Under the pieces are notes generated by a model. The model did no database searches, had not been told where the DNA came from, and was given only the letters and a program-made list of their open reading frames with translations. Shown in pieces: positions 1 through 9,486 of a DNA stretch of 64,000 bases. A program made the position numbers and the translations under genes. The number at the start of each line of letters is the position of its first letter. The first letter of the stretch is position 1. This DNA is from Prostheceraeus crozeri (lineage: Eukaryota > Platyhelminthes > Polycladida > Euryleptidae): NCBI GenBank assembly GCA_907163375.1, contig CAJQUW010014274.1, forward strand, positions 62,001 through 126,000, given 5' to 3'.

Positions 1-96
1 TATGAACTCTTGGAAGCGTCGTGCCGACATCTTTCATCTAAGTGATCGACAGTGATTCATGCAAAGTTGTAACTAACAATGTTTAGGGTTTGAGCT

Positions 97-552
97 ATGA
101 ATCCAACTGCCTCATTTTATTCACGACCCTCCTATGTAAGTGGTGGAGGACAAATTTACATCGGCGCTCGCCGCCAACGTGGAGGTAGCATACTTGGTGC
201 ACTGAAATCTGTTGTAGCACCTCTCATATCCAATGTCGGTAGATCTTTAAAACGAAATGTTTTAAGTAATGCCGTTGGCTTTGCTGGTGATGTTGCTAGT
301 GATCTTTCCAGAGGTAGAAGTTTTAAGAGCAGTTTGTTGAATCGTGGGAAGGAACGCGGTTTAAAAACATTGAAGCAGACCTTTGCTGGTGTTACTCAAG
401 GAAAGAAATCACCTAAACGAATGAATCAAGGAAGGAGTAAACATCGCGGAGCTAGTAAGGTGCGATCTTCAGTCAGAAGGCATTCACGCAAACGTCGTAG
501 AGGCTCTAATCATTCATCAGGCGCTAAACGACGACGCTGCTATAACTTCTAA
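97..552 (+). CDS. Small basic core/pX-like protein
   Basis: A 151-residue protein starting at an ATG. The first third is Gly/Ser-rich and mildly hydrophobic (a GGSILGALKSVVAPLI segment near residues 29-44), and the last third (about residues 100-148) is dense in Arg, Lys and Ser, ending in KRRRCYNF. A short amphipathic stretch followed by a DNA-condensing basic tail is the layout of adenovirus pX/pVI/pVII-type minor core proteins and of their Polinton analogues. The gene lies immediately upstream of the capsid gene on the same strand, as in related elements. A role in packing element DNA or disrupting membranes on entry is inferred from layout only; no specific homologue is recognised. Confidence 0.6.
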   Translation: MNPTASFYSRPSYVSGGGQIYIGARRQRGGSILGALKSVVAPLISNVGRSLKRNVLSNAVGFAGDVASDLSRGRSFKSSLLNRGKERGLKTLKQTFAGVTQGKKSPKRMNQGRSKHRGASKVRSSVRRHSRKRRRGSNHSSGAKRRRCYNF

Positions 553-806
553 TCATGGAGTGTAAAACTTCCGGTTTTTGTTTGTTCGATCAACAAGCCA
601 TACAGACAGATATTCTTAGTTCAAGTATTGTAGATTATCATCCTCGAACAGCTGAGAATGCTGGCCCCATTCAATTTGTTATTCCTGGTGGTAGTGATGA
701 CTACATAGATTTGAGTTATGCGATGCTTGATTAGAGGTTTAGAATTCAGCAAGCATATGGAACTGCTATTGACGATGCACATAAAGTTGGACTGAACAAT
801 TTACCA

Positions 807-1832
807 TTGACTACATTACTTCGCGATGTTTCTCTAACGATTGGAGAGCAGCAGGTGGAAGGTGGTCAAAGCGATTATCCCTATAAATCATATTTCAATC
901 ATGTATCACAGTTTCATCCAGCAGCACAAAAAAGTCATATGGAAGCCATGGGATGGTACAGAGATGAAGCAGGAAAATTTGATGTTGAAACAAACAGTGG
1001 CTTTGTAAAGCGATCTGCTATGATTAAAGATAGTAAAGTATGTCAGCTATATGGTCCGCTGAATTTAGACTTCTTTAGACAATCAAAGTTTTTACTCTGT
1101 AATACCAGCATGCGACTCAAGCTGACATTGAATAAGCCTGAATTTGCGCTGAATGCATTTGCTAAAGTTGACAATTTTAGAATTCATGTGGAAGATATTG
1201 CACTTTACATTCGTCGAGTAGTACCGAATCCAAGTGTCATTAGAGGGCATGCTGAAGGCCTTAACCGCCAAAATGCCATTTACCCCGTTCAGCATACAAA
1301 GCTTCTCACCTTTACAATTCCGAAAGATCAAAAGAGTTTCATGAAAGATGGCCTCTTTCCATCGGAAGCACCGAAGCTCCTCATGGTGGCAATGGTTGAA
1401 AATGATGCATTTAATGGTAATATAAAGAAGAATCCTTTCAATTTTAAACACAATCAGTTAAGTGAAATTGCTTTACGTGTAAATGGTGTGAATCATCCTG
1501 GTCCACCCTACAAACCAGATTTTGCTTCGGATCAATTTATGCGCAGTTATGTTGATTTTATGGATGTCTTTGGCTTTTACAATACGGATGACACCGACGG
1601 ACTCACTATGAAAGAGTTTAAGAGTGGATATACTATTTATGCATTTGATTTGACTGCTGACAGCGATATTAGTGCCCCCTATCGTCAAGCGAACGTGCCT
1701 CATAATATTCGTTTGGATTTGACGTTCAAAAGAACACTACCTGAGACGATCAATGTATTAATTTATGCAGTCTTCGATTCAAATATTGAAATTACAAAGT
1801 ATCGTGACGTGATTCTTCAGTATAATCGTTAA
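807..1832 (+). pseudogene. Major capsid protein, F54H12.2-like family (broken copy)
   Basis: This stretch matches from memory the large family annotated in many invertebrates as uncharacterized protein F54H12.2-like, which travels with Polinton-type genes and is best read as a hexon-like double jelly-roll capsid. Family marks seen are the LYGPLNLDFF block, an IHVEDIALYIRRV block, a conserved NDAFNGNIKKNPFNFKH segment, GYTIYAFDLTAD, and the terminal LPETINVLIYAVFD. The recognisable family sequence also occurs upstream, so the gene is a fossil with about one break. Its end overlaps the start of the protease gene, an operon-like packing normal for these elements. The capsid assignment is family knowledge plus context, not shown by the sequence alone. 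Confidence 0.75.
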
Positions 1833-2293
1833 TGAGTTGGTTGACTGCTGACGATATTAAGACTAAAGTGCAGCGTAATGCAGACGAAGCGACGTTGAAA
1901 TCTTTCGATAATGTCTATTCACTCAATACCTTACCACCTGCAGTAAATCACTATCCCATCTTTATTGTGCTAAACACTCATTCGCAGAATTTAGGCGGTG
2001 AGCATTGGAAAGCGATCTTTATTGGAGAAGACCGACGTGGTGAACTATTTGACTCTCTTGCTCAACCTCCAAATATACCAACACAGCAGTGGTTGAGAAA
2101 ACATACGCGTCAATATCAGCGAAATGAACGCATACTACAACATCCACTTTCATCAACGTGTGGTGCTTTTGTACTGTACTTCATCTTAAAACGTTTACAT
2201 GTATCTCGATTTGCATCTATTATTCAAAACTTTTCATGTAATCCATCCTCTATTGAAAAAATGATTTGTAAGTTCTATCATGATTTGAAATAA
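1832..2293 (+). CDS. Adenovirus-type maturation cysteine protease (AVP/Ulp1 fold)
   Basis: A 153-residue protein with the complete order of catalytic marks of the adenain/Ulp1 clan: His in GGEHWKAIF (about residue 55), Asp in ELFDSLA (about 71), and Cys in SSTCGAFVLYF (about 110) with the following hydrophobic helix. In adenoviruses and Polintons this enzyme cleaves capsid precursor proteins, often after Gly-Gly-type sites. The ATG overlaps the capsid stop region, so the two were probably expressed together. The length is slightly below the usual 180-200 residues of adenain but normal for Polinton proteases. It appears intact. Confidence 0.88.
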   Translation: MSWLTADDIKTKVQRNADEATLKSFDNVYSLNTLPPAVNHYPIFIVLNTHSQNLGGEHWKAIFIGEDRRGELFDSLAQPPNIPTQQWLRKHTRQYQRNERILQHPLSSTCGAFVLYFILKRLHVSRFASIIQNFSCNPSSIEKMICKFYHDLK

Positions 2294-2319
2294 AAACATC
2301 ATGTTGGAAAAATTGTTTT

Positions 2320-2865
2320 TTATTTTACAATCCGCTGGGTACGTACATACTCAATGAGATAGTCTAGGATCACATTTGCTTGTACATGAGACTTTAGTCC
2401 AGTAATGATCACTTTACTATTATGAAAGATTGCCACATGCACAGGTAACCAACAACTAATGAGAGCTGCAGGAAAAAGTTCGGGTTCATAACACAAATTG
2501 TAACTGCTGGTACGAATCTTCAAAAATGATAGACTGTCACTCAATTGAGTAGAGATCACCATATTGTCCACAGTCAGATTCGACATCACACACCTCTCCC
2601 TCTTCCATATCCGACGTAGTAGTCTCAGTAGCTCTAAGCGCATTGACTGCGCCGATGAATGAGAAAGGGCGCCGAGAATCTGTACAGTCCCATTTGGGAA
2701 GAGTTGAAGATTCCGTGAATTGTTCATCTTCACCACTAACATTTGAGGTCGACCCGGGTAATACTTGCTGTTTGGAAGGTGTTGGTGTAATGTTGTGAGA
2801 TCGATTTTGGTGTAGAGTCTGAAGCGACGGAGAATGTTGACGATGGTGTAGCGATGACGCTTCAT
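2320..2865 (-). CDS. TATA-binding-protein-like protein with two TBP repeats
   Basis: Taking the ATG at 2865 gives 181 residues, the length of a bare TBP core. Repeat 1 starts at VNILRRFRLYTKIDL (about residues 8-23), has NSKYYPGRPQMLVVKM (32-47) and LQLFPNGTVQILGA (53-66). Repeat 2 has VDNMVISTQL (99-108), YEPELFPAALI (126-136) and AIFHNSKVIITGLKS (145-159). These line up block by block with eukaryotic TBP (LDLKTIALRARNAEYNP, IFSSGKMVCTGAKS, QNMVGSCDV, YEPELFPGLIY, IFVSGKVVLTGAK). Phenylalanines at 56, 131 and 147 sit where TBP uses Phe to kink DNA. A reading frame of the PC4-like gene (2537-3187) overlaps it. Promoter recognition for element genes is inferred. Confidence 0.88.
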   Translation of the reverse strand: MKRHRYTIVNILRRFRLYTKIDLTTLHQHLPNSKYYPGRPQMLVVKMNNSRNLQLFPNGTVQILGALSHSSAQSMRLELLRLLRRIWKRERCVMSNLTVDNMVISTQLSDSLSFLKIRTSSYNLCYEPELFPAALISCWLPVHVAIFHNSKVIITGLKSHVQANVILDYLIEYVRTQRIVK

Positions 2866-3187
2866 GATGAAAGAATGAGTAAATTGAGCGATGTACCTTC
2901 CTTTTATACTTTTCCCAACTACCTTGATGAAATGTGAAGTTAGTATGAAGTTGGGAATGATAGAGTTGAATTCGCCGATTGTTGACGCGCAACCAGATGC
3001 GATTTCCAATACGTGAATGTCTTTTCATACAGAAGTATTTCAAATCCTTCATGATATGATGTAGAGATTCAAAATGACGATAAGATAAAGCAAACTCTCT
3101 TCTCACATTTCCAGTTGAATCTTTGAAATAGACGTTTCGATCATGATCCGTTTCAATACGTTGTAGGGAATCTAATTTCCAACTCAT
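2537..3187 (-). CDS. PC4-like coactivator/ssDNA-binding protein, copy A
   Basis: A 216-residue frame starting at an ATG. Residues 1-110 are clearly paralogous to the next gene (3210-3566): LDSLQ, a short strand, FALSYRHFESLHHIMKDLKYF, then a second similar unit ending WEKYKRKVHRSIYSF. The pattern of short strands, a Gly/Arg turn, then [IF]-x-LT-x-x-x-[FW]-x-x-L helix resembles the PC4/Sub1 C-terminal domain, and each protein seems to hold two such units. The rest (about 115-216) is low-complexity with an acidic tail and runs over the TBP-like gene in another frame; the paralogue stops soon after the shared part, so the extension may not be used. PC4 assignment is by pattern only. Confidence 0.5.
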   Translation of the reverse strand: MSWKLDSLQRIETDHDRNVYFKDSTGNVRREFALSYRHFESLHHIMKDLKYFCMKRHSRIGNRIWLRVNNRRIQLYHSQLHTNFTFHQGSWEKYKRKVHRSIYSFFHHEASSLHHRQHSPSLQTLHQNRSHNITPTPSKQQVLPGSTSNVSGEDEQFTESSTLPKWDCTDSRRPFSFIGAVNALRATETTTSDMEEGEVCDVESDCGQYGDLYSIE

Positions 3188-3209
3188 GGTGCGTGGTAGT
3201 CATGTCTGA

Positions 3210-3566
3210 TTAAGATTTGCATAGTAGGGCGATGAACTCACGACGAATAAATGTCATGATGGAGCGATGTATGTATCTTCTATACTTCTCCCAATTGTAT
3301 TTGCGAAATGAGAAACAGTTTGTGGAATGAGAATGGCAGATTTGAATTTCATTTCTGTAATGTTGAAGCCAAACTTGATCACCCAAGGAGATGAATCTTA
3401 ATTTTTCAAAATATTCCAAATCCCTCATGATATCATTGAGGTTGACAAATTGTCGCCATGTTAATGTAATACCTCTTGATGTATGACCATGAGAATTTTT
3501 GAAGTGTACGTTTCCATTACGATCAACTCTGATATATTGTAGAGAGTCCAAAATCCAAGTCTTCAT
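3210..3566 (-). CDS. PC4-like coactivator/ssDNA-binding protein, copy B
   Basis: A 118-residue protein from the ATG at 3566. Unit 1 (about residues 3-52) contains LQYIRVDRNGNVHFKN followed by RGITLTWRQFVNLNDIMRDL, close in pattern to the PC4 core (RYVSVRDFKGKV, GRKGISLNPEQWSQLK). Unit 2 (about 60-108) contains LGDQVWLQHYRNEIQI, a loop, and NWEKYRRYIHRSI. It is a tandem duplicate of the gene at 2537-3187 with the same orientation and about 20 bp between them. It is divergent from the plus-strand structural gene at 3602, and the 35-bp gap includes ATATAAAA, a possible TATA-type element. The function in element transcription or ssDNA binding is inferred. Confidence 0.5.
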   Translation of the reverse strand: MKTWILDSLQYIRVDRNGNVHFKNSHGHTSRGITLTWRQFVNLNDIMRDLEYFEKLRFISLGDQVWLQHYRNEIQICHSHSTNCFSFRKYNWEKYRRYIHRSIMTFIRREFIALLCKS

Positions 3567-3601
3567 GATGTTATGCAAAGCCGTAGATCAGCAATATAAA
3601 A

Positions 3602-4138
3602 ATGTCATTTTATCATATTTTGCTTAGCAATGCGGCTACAAAGAGATTTGCTAGTAATCGAGCCGCACTCTTTTCTACTCCCATTGATCATGCACAACAG
3701 CTAAATGGGAATTGGGAAGTGGGTGTCACTCAACTTGTTTATAGCAACTGTGTCTATACTTTTGATCATGAGGTGATGACTATTAATATGAGACGTACAG
3801 CTGCTTACCAATGTGAAAAGGGGTGCCGAGTATACATTCCACAGTGGCCAAAGAAAGATCTCTTATCATGTAAAAAGTTTATATATGATTTCTTGAATAA
3901 AGCGTGTAAACATATTGTCCAATTTACTCCGCACAATGATGATTATACTTATGTACATCATGTAGTTGAGAAAGATTGGATTGTTGGTTTAAGTCCAAGT
4001 TTAAGAAATGATTTAGGTTACCTCGCTAGCGCCTTAACAAGCTATGATAATTTTAACGTTAATTACCACATAAGTGGTCATAAACAGTTAATATATCGAG
4101 AGGAAGCTTATTATGTAGATCTTATTCCAAGAAATTAG
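3602..4138 (+). pseudogene. Penton-like/minor structural protein fragment (N-terminal type)
   Basis: A 178-residue stretch starting at an ATG directly after ATATAAAA. Its opening, FYHILLSNAATKRFASNRAA followed by LNGNWEVGVTQLVYSNCVYT, is the signature of a family common in Polinton-like elements (usual form LPSNSS..FPxNT..Y, then GxWEVGLxEIxY), here interpreted as penton-like or minor capsid protein. It is a paralogue of the front half of the gene at 5039-6559. With the next stretch (4145-4999) it looks like one broken copy of that gene (about one break). Role in the virion is inferred from family association with capsid genes. Confidence 0.5.
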
Positions 4139-4144
4139 AAGACG

Positions 4145-4999
4145 TTGGTAAAGAAGATTGTGATTAAGCCAAGAAAGACAAACATAACTCCTGAAACATT
4201 ATTGAAGAAATTTAATTATCTCCTTCGAGTTGATGGTAAACAAGTGGCAACATTGACTTATATCAAATCATCTAATCATATTGCAATAAGTAAATTAAAT
4301 GATGATGATCTAGTATTAGTTTGTTCAAAAGATTTTCATCAGTTCTTACGACATCGTTCTGCAGCTGTTCATGGAAAATCTGATATGCAACATTTACCAT
4401 GTGAAAGGTCAAATCAATTTGATACAGAGTGGACCGTATCTTTATACAGAAAGTGTGTAGAGCCTTTAGGTGGTATCTTACATGAAACAAGAGTGTTGAT
4501 GCCTCGCATTATTACTTCGGTTAAATTGGTTGTAGACTATTTAAATGAAGTGAATAATGAGCAACATATTTCATTTTCTGAAAAAGAAGGTGTTTTGTCT
4601 CTCACTATAAGTGGAAAAGGTATTGAACTAATTATGGATAAAACTCTAATGGACATTTTGGGTTTTGATCAAAATATCTTTAAAAGTGGTACTGTAACCA
4701 AAGCTAGCGCAGACATGTCGCTATCGCGTCGTATTAACTATTTTCAGATATATTCCAATATTGGTGAAGATGTACGTGTGGGAGATGTTGAAGCTCCATT
4801 GCTAGCAATGATACCATACCAGCCAAAAAGCTGCAGTATTTTATCTGAGCATACTTTCAAGAAAGTGCATTATACAAAGCTGAAATCAAACTACATCCCA
4901 CAAATTGATATTGCCATTTATGACGATGCTGGTGCGTTGATTCCTTTTCATAAAGATGCTGTGACAAGTATCACACTCCATTTCCGAATGAAGAGTTAA
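4145..4999 (+). pseudogene. Penton-like/minor structural protein fragment (C-terminal type)
   Basis: A 284-residue stretch similar in order of motifs to the back half of the protein at 5039-6559: a strand-rich segment with FHQFLRHRSAAVHG, then LMPRIITSVKLVVDYLNEVN, LIMDKTLMDILGFDQNIF (the L-x-x-x-LGF mark also seen in the second Polinton's penton-like protein), and the final SITLHFRMKS. The repeated jelly-roll-like strand pattern and the capsid context suggest a virion surface or vertex protein. It is part of a broken gene copy together with the preceding stretch. Confidence 0.45.
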
Positions 5000-5038
5000 T
5001 GCAAAAGTATGCTAATATATTTTTCCAATGTGAATAAT

Positions 5039-6559
5039 ATGGAAAGTGAAAATAAGGACTCGTTTCTAATCTACTTACCCAGTAATGCTTCTATGAATAA
5101 ATTTCCCAAAAATAAACCATCAGACTATCGAGTAGAATTAAATCGCCCACTACATTTAGAAGGTGAATGGGAGGTTGGCGTTTCTAGTATTTGCTATGAT
5201 AGCAATATTCAGAATGTGAATGATTTGGAAGAAATGATATTGACTCCTCGCACCCATGATGGAATAACGATGAATAATGCATTCCAGTTCCCATACAATT
5301 TAACATCAGATGGAAAGTGGAACTATGAATGGATTCAGATAAAATCAGATTCTTATGAACCATTTGGGAATGAGAAAATTATTAAGGCATTCAACAGTGG
5401 TAATACTTCCATCATGAAGAATAAGGATCAGAAAGCTTATGAGTTTACTATCTATCATTGGAGTGGGAGACAGTTCCTTCGCTTTCATTCTTTTACTAAA
5501 GGTCTTACGCTGAGGTTGGATAATGAATTCTATTTACATCTTGGTTTTGGCCATGGACTGCATCTAACGTCAATTGCTACTGCAAATGTTAAAAAAGTTT
5601 ATTCAAATCGAATCAATAAATTTCATTGTAGATTTAAAATATTTGATGAAGATGTTGTAGAATGCGAAGAACGCATCATTTTGAAAAAGCGTGGTATTCA
5701 AACTTTATCACTTATTGAGTTAGTAAAACGATGGAATGAGACTGTGGGTAAGAAGTATGGAGAGAAAATTATGGCGGACAAAAATAAGTTGGTTATTCAG
5801 AAATATAATGACAAACTTACAGTTTATTTCTCTCCAACCTTGCGTCATTTTGTAAGACATTATACACCTATTATTGGAAGCGGTGTGGTGTATGGTTCTC
5901 ATGAATATCACACTAAAGCTGATTCAGTTAATGATGAATGGTGGGTGAACATCTATGGCGATCGCATCAAGAAAATTTACCAGTCTTATGAAGAATCTAA
6001 AGTTGCTATCAATATAATGCCGCGTCTATATCATACAGTTGAAAGCTTCATTCATGTAGTAAATCCTTATATACAACAGAAGTTGAAGCATGTGATGAAA
6101 AGTAAATATGATGTAAAGACACACCACATTTCGTTTTCAATTGAAAATCAACGCGTTGTTCTGAAACTGGGTGATGACATTCAATGTCAATTGAGTAAAA
6201 ATTTGAAAAAACTCTTTGGTTTTTCAATGCTACAAACAGTGTTTGCTGCTGCGCATACGATTGGTATAGAAACACCAATGACACTTGATAAACATGAACA
6301 GCACCTTTACATTCAAAGTGATTTGATTCTACCTATTTCTGTTGGTGAGAAAAAAGAATACATTTTACGTGATTTCATTCATGATAAAGACGCTTCATAT
6401 GGAATAGTCGAGAAGATGTTTGAATCTATTTTCTATCATCCCGTCGTCAAACAAACTATACCCTCTATTACTATCAAAATTACCAATGGTTTACAAGAGT
6501 GCATCCATGTGAAAGATACTAAATCCATCGTAACTTTAGTGTTTCGGAAAACAAAGTGA
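5039..6559 (+). CDS. Penton-like/minor structural protein, full-length paralogue
   Basis: From the ATG at 5039 this gives 506 residues. The N-terminus FLIYLPSNASMNKFPKNKPSDY followed by LEGEWEVGVSSICYD is the clear family signature of Polinton-associated structural proteins. Further on are YLHLGFGHGLH, an SLIELVKRWNET segment, a middle domain ending YHTVESFIHVV, LSKNLKKLFGFSM near residue 395, and a C-terminal strand TIKITNGLQE then IVTLVFRKTK. Two related halves seem to be repeated, so the protein may be an internal duplication. It lies after its broken paralogue (3602-4999) and ends convergently to the polymerase. A virion role is inferred; no catalytic motif is visible. Confidence 0.55.
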   Translation: MESENKDSFLIYLPSNASMNKFPKNKPSDYRVELNRPLHLEGEWEVGVSSICYDSNIQNVNDLEEMILTPRTHDGITMNNAFQFPYNLTSDGKWNYEWIQIKSDSYEPFGNEKIIKAFNSGNTSIMKNKDQKAYEFTIYHWSGRQFLRFHSFTKGLTLRLDNEFYLHLGFGHGLHLTSIATANVKKVYSNRINKFHCRFKIFDEDVVECEERIILKKRGIQTLSLIELVKRWNETVGKKYGEKIMADKNKLVIQKYNDKLTVYFSPTLRHFVRHYTPIIGSGVVYGSHEYHTKADSVNDEWWVNIYGDRIKKIYQSYEESKVAINIMPRLYHTVESFIHVVNPYIQQKLKHVMKSKYDVKTHHISFSIENQRVVLKLGDDIQCQLSKNLKKLFGFSMLQTVFAAAHTIGIETPMTLDKHEQHLYIQSDLILPISVGEKKEYILRDFIHDKDASYGIVEKMFESIFYHPVVKQTIPSITIKITNGLQECIHVKDTKSIVTLVFRKTK

Positions 6560-6864
6560 AGTCTTTATACAACATTTATTGAAATATGTACATGAATGTG
6601 AAGCAATAGACTTTATACAACATCCACTGAAAATATATACATGAGCGCACTTCAATAAACATTGCTATATACAAAAAGTCTTTTTACTTCGTGAAGGGTG
6701 GAAATATATAGGGATAGGAAAAATGTCTTTCAGTGGAAAAGTCATCACATGGGGAATGTACAGATGTGGACACATATTCACAAGGAAAAAACAATCTCAT
6801 GCGATACATAAAACAACAATGTTTATCTACAGAAATCAACATCAAAATACTAAGTTAAGGATGA
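6560..6864. other. Convergent intergenic region with zinc-finger remnant
   Basis: Between the converging structural gene and polymerase. It contains near-duplicate words (agactttatacaacat twice, 6560-6630) and, from about 6740, plus-strand sequence clearly similar to the zinc-finger segment encoded at about 10510-10580 on the minus strand (CGHIFTRK plus following His/Cys ligands). This looks like a broken small zinc-finger gene copied from the polymerase N-terminus or from a shared ancestor. Confidence 0.4.
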
Positions 6865-9486
6865 TTATGCTAAGACGTCTCCTGAATGTGGTAGTGTGGG
6901 TTTAATTCTTTTGGGTGGTGGTATGCCTGTATCAGGATGTCCATGTGGAAGAGATATGTTATGTCCTATCCAACACCTCTTATCCTCCCATGCTGAAAGC
7001 GCCCGTTTCTTAAAAGTATAAGTTTTGATCTCATGCGACTTAGATTTTAAGATTGTCATATTGACAAACGTTATATTTTTATTTCTATAGGCTCCCTTGA
7101 AATTCTTATGTTTCATATTTTGCACAATGGATTTTGATATGCCTTTAGCGCGCTTAATGCTATCATCACTATCCTTTAATTTCATAGAATACATTTTAGG
7201 GCGGAGGAGAATCATTTCAGCTATCTCCTTTCCTGCTGTTTCATCCTTAAAACAACCAAGTTTGGCCTTATTTTTGATGGAGTATAGCGGATGATCAGCA
7301 GGATAATTTGATGTATCAAAATATCTTTCTAAAGATTTTCCTACTTCATTAAAATTTAAATCTTTTTGAGTGGCAATACCTAAAAAGAAACTATCTGTGT
7401 CACCACCCAACAAACGAACCTCTTTTACGAGAGGACACGGTTTTAGTATTTTGTAGAAGAGTTGATACATTTCAAGCTTGGAGTAATCTAGAACAGCTTG
7501 ACCAATATAGATGGGTTTGCACAACTCAACTTCAGATTTTATCATTTTAATACCTACAAGATCCTCATCGATTATGTCTCTATCGATGAATAGAGGTGAT
7601 GAGGTCAAATTGTGATACTTTTGATCATCATTAACTAGTTTGTAGTTTACGCGCTTTCTAACATCCTCCATCGTCTTACCAAATAGACTGTTGTTCTTAT
7701 ATTTATAAAAATCTTTTTCAAAGTTATTTTGGGCTAGTGCACGTTTCTGGCTGTTACTATCTATGTAGGCTTTGAGGAAGGCTTTCTGTCTAAATTTAAT
7801 AATGCGGTGAACTCTTTTTAAAATCATGCCTATTTCTAAATAAAATTTTAAGATGCTAAAGTGGACTAGATAGTTTTCTTTATCATATTGAGTGAGCAAA
7901 AGTTTGCGGCAAGGCTTATACTTGGGTTGTCCACATGATTCTAAATCTTTATGAAATTGTTTCATAAAGTCGGAAAACATATCTTTACTCACTTCACCTG
8001 ATTCGGGTGCGAGTGGAAAATCTACGGTTTTATGTTTAATATTATTTGGATAGATTAGATCTATCTCAAAATAATATGCCCAATCACCTTCATCTGGAAT
8101 TGCTAGTATGTTAGAAGGGTTGGAGAAATGTTGAATTTCACTATCATCTAACCAGCTAAACTCAGAGTGAGGTAGCGGTTTGGATAATGAACTACTATAT
8201 AAATTATTTTGGTCATAATACTTAAGATGGATATGATCATTACCTACTGTTTCAGATTTTAACCTATGTCTATTTACAAATGTGAGACCACCGCGAATTC
8301 CTCGCTCAAATAAATTATACATCTCTGGATCTTGTAAGAGATGAATGGTCTCACCAGTCATTTTAAAAGCAGACTTAAATGACATGGCTGGCAGACTGAC
8401 AAAGTGGACGGGATCTAACTTATCTTCTTCTAATGCCACTCTTCGAAACTCCTGAAATACATCAGCCAGCAAAAACACATCTAACTTAAGATAGGCAATC
8501 ATATATTCACCAAATGTATGGCAGTCAAATTTTATCCATGCATCTTGTGCATGATCATAATCTTCGGTCTTACATTCTGCACCGGTCAAATCATTTTTAA
8601 ATTTATCTATGGACGGAAGAGAAGTCTCGCCGAGTTTACTAATCGCATCAAAATATGCATATGGAAAGACTCCTTTCCGTGTGATGACTTCATCGGTTAG
8701 ATTTGGATATTGTTTCTTAAGATTTTGTGTTAGTGGAAGAGACTTTAGATTTTGTACGAGAGAGGCCAGTGATGCAGTCATAAACTGGTAGGAATCTAAA
8801 ACTTTTATATCAAAATAGACCGTCTTATTTTCTTTGGTTTTATCGACGGGTACTTTTGCTGTCATGGTCATAAACTTTTCTCTCGTTTGAGCTATTACAT
8901 CAAACTTCCACTCTTTCATTTGCCCTAAACCTCCTTTTATTATCATATGGCTATCATAGCCCTTGAAATTCTGGAAAATGACGGGTAATGTACGCCGCTT
9001 CATCCTCAGCGAAAAATTACATTTTGAACAGAGTGCGTTTCTAAATTTACCAGTTATGTGATCATGGTCGCACACTTTCTTAATCTTATCATCAAATGTT
9101 TTACTACATTTGGAGCAAACGTTGCAACTATCAAACTTAGCTTGATCATCTGCTGTCATATGCAATGATCTGCGATAGAGTTCACCATCATGTTTTTGTT
9201 GAAATTTTACAGCCTGTTCGAGGAATTGTAGGAATTGGTAAATACAATCCTCACCTTGCCAAACGTGCATTTTATTTTTTCTATTTTGGAAATGGTCATG
9301 CCATACTTCATAGCAGGAAATGGCTGCTGGTCGATGGATGTTATCATCGATATAACATTCGATGTCAGCATAGATGACACGAAGAGGACTTAGTTCATCG
9401 CCATTCTCTATATGAAAACTCCTTATCTTTGGGCATGCGTTCCATTTGCAGTTTACCTCGCCTACACCACTCATAATGAGTTTCAA
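6865..9486 (-). pseudogene. Protein-primed DNA polymerase B, catalytic part (element 1)
   Basis: An 873-residue stretch of Polinton-type family B polymerase. Exonuclease motif I is VIYADIECY (about residues 36-44). An inserted zinc/HNH-like unit CNVCSKC...VCDHDHITGKF..ALCSKCN (about 121-157) resembles the endonuclease VII-like insertion seen in many pPolBs. Exo II-like FQNFKGYDSH follows, then polymerase motif A YYDQNNLYSS (about 425), motif B KYKNNSLFGKT (about 600) and motif C LGGDTDSFF (about 695), and the usual C-terminal KRALSAWEDKRC tail. The enzyme would copy the element from a protein primer. The full gene also needs the segment at 9395-10657; it looks broken (about one break). Confidence 0.9.

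Noticed and set aside
1092-1451. 119-codon minus-strand frame inside the capsid gene
   Set aside because: It is antisense to a recognised capsid-family sequence and shows no protein pattern of its own.
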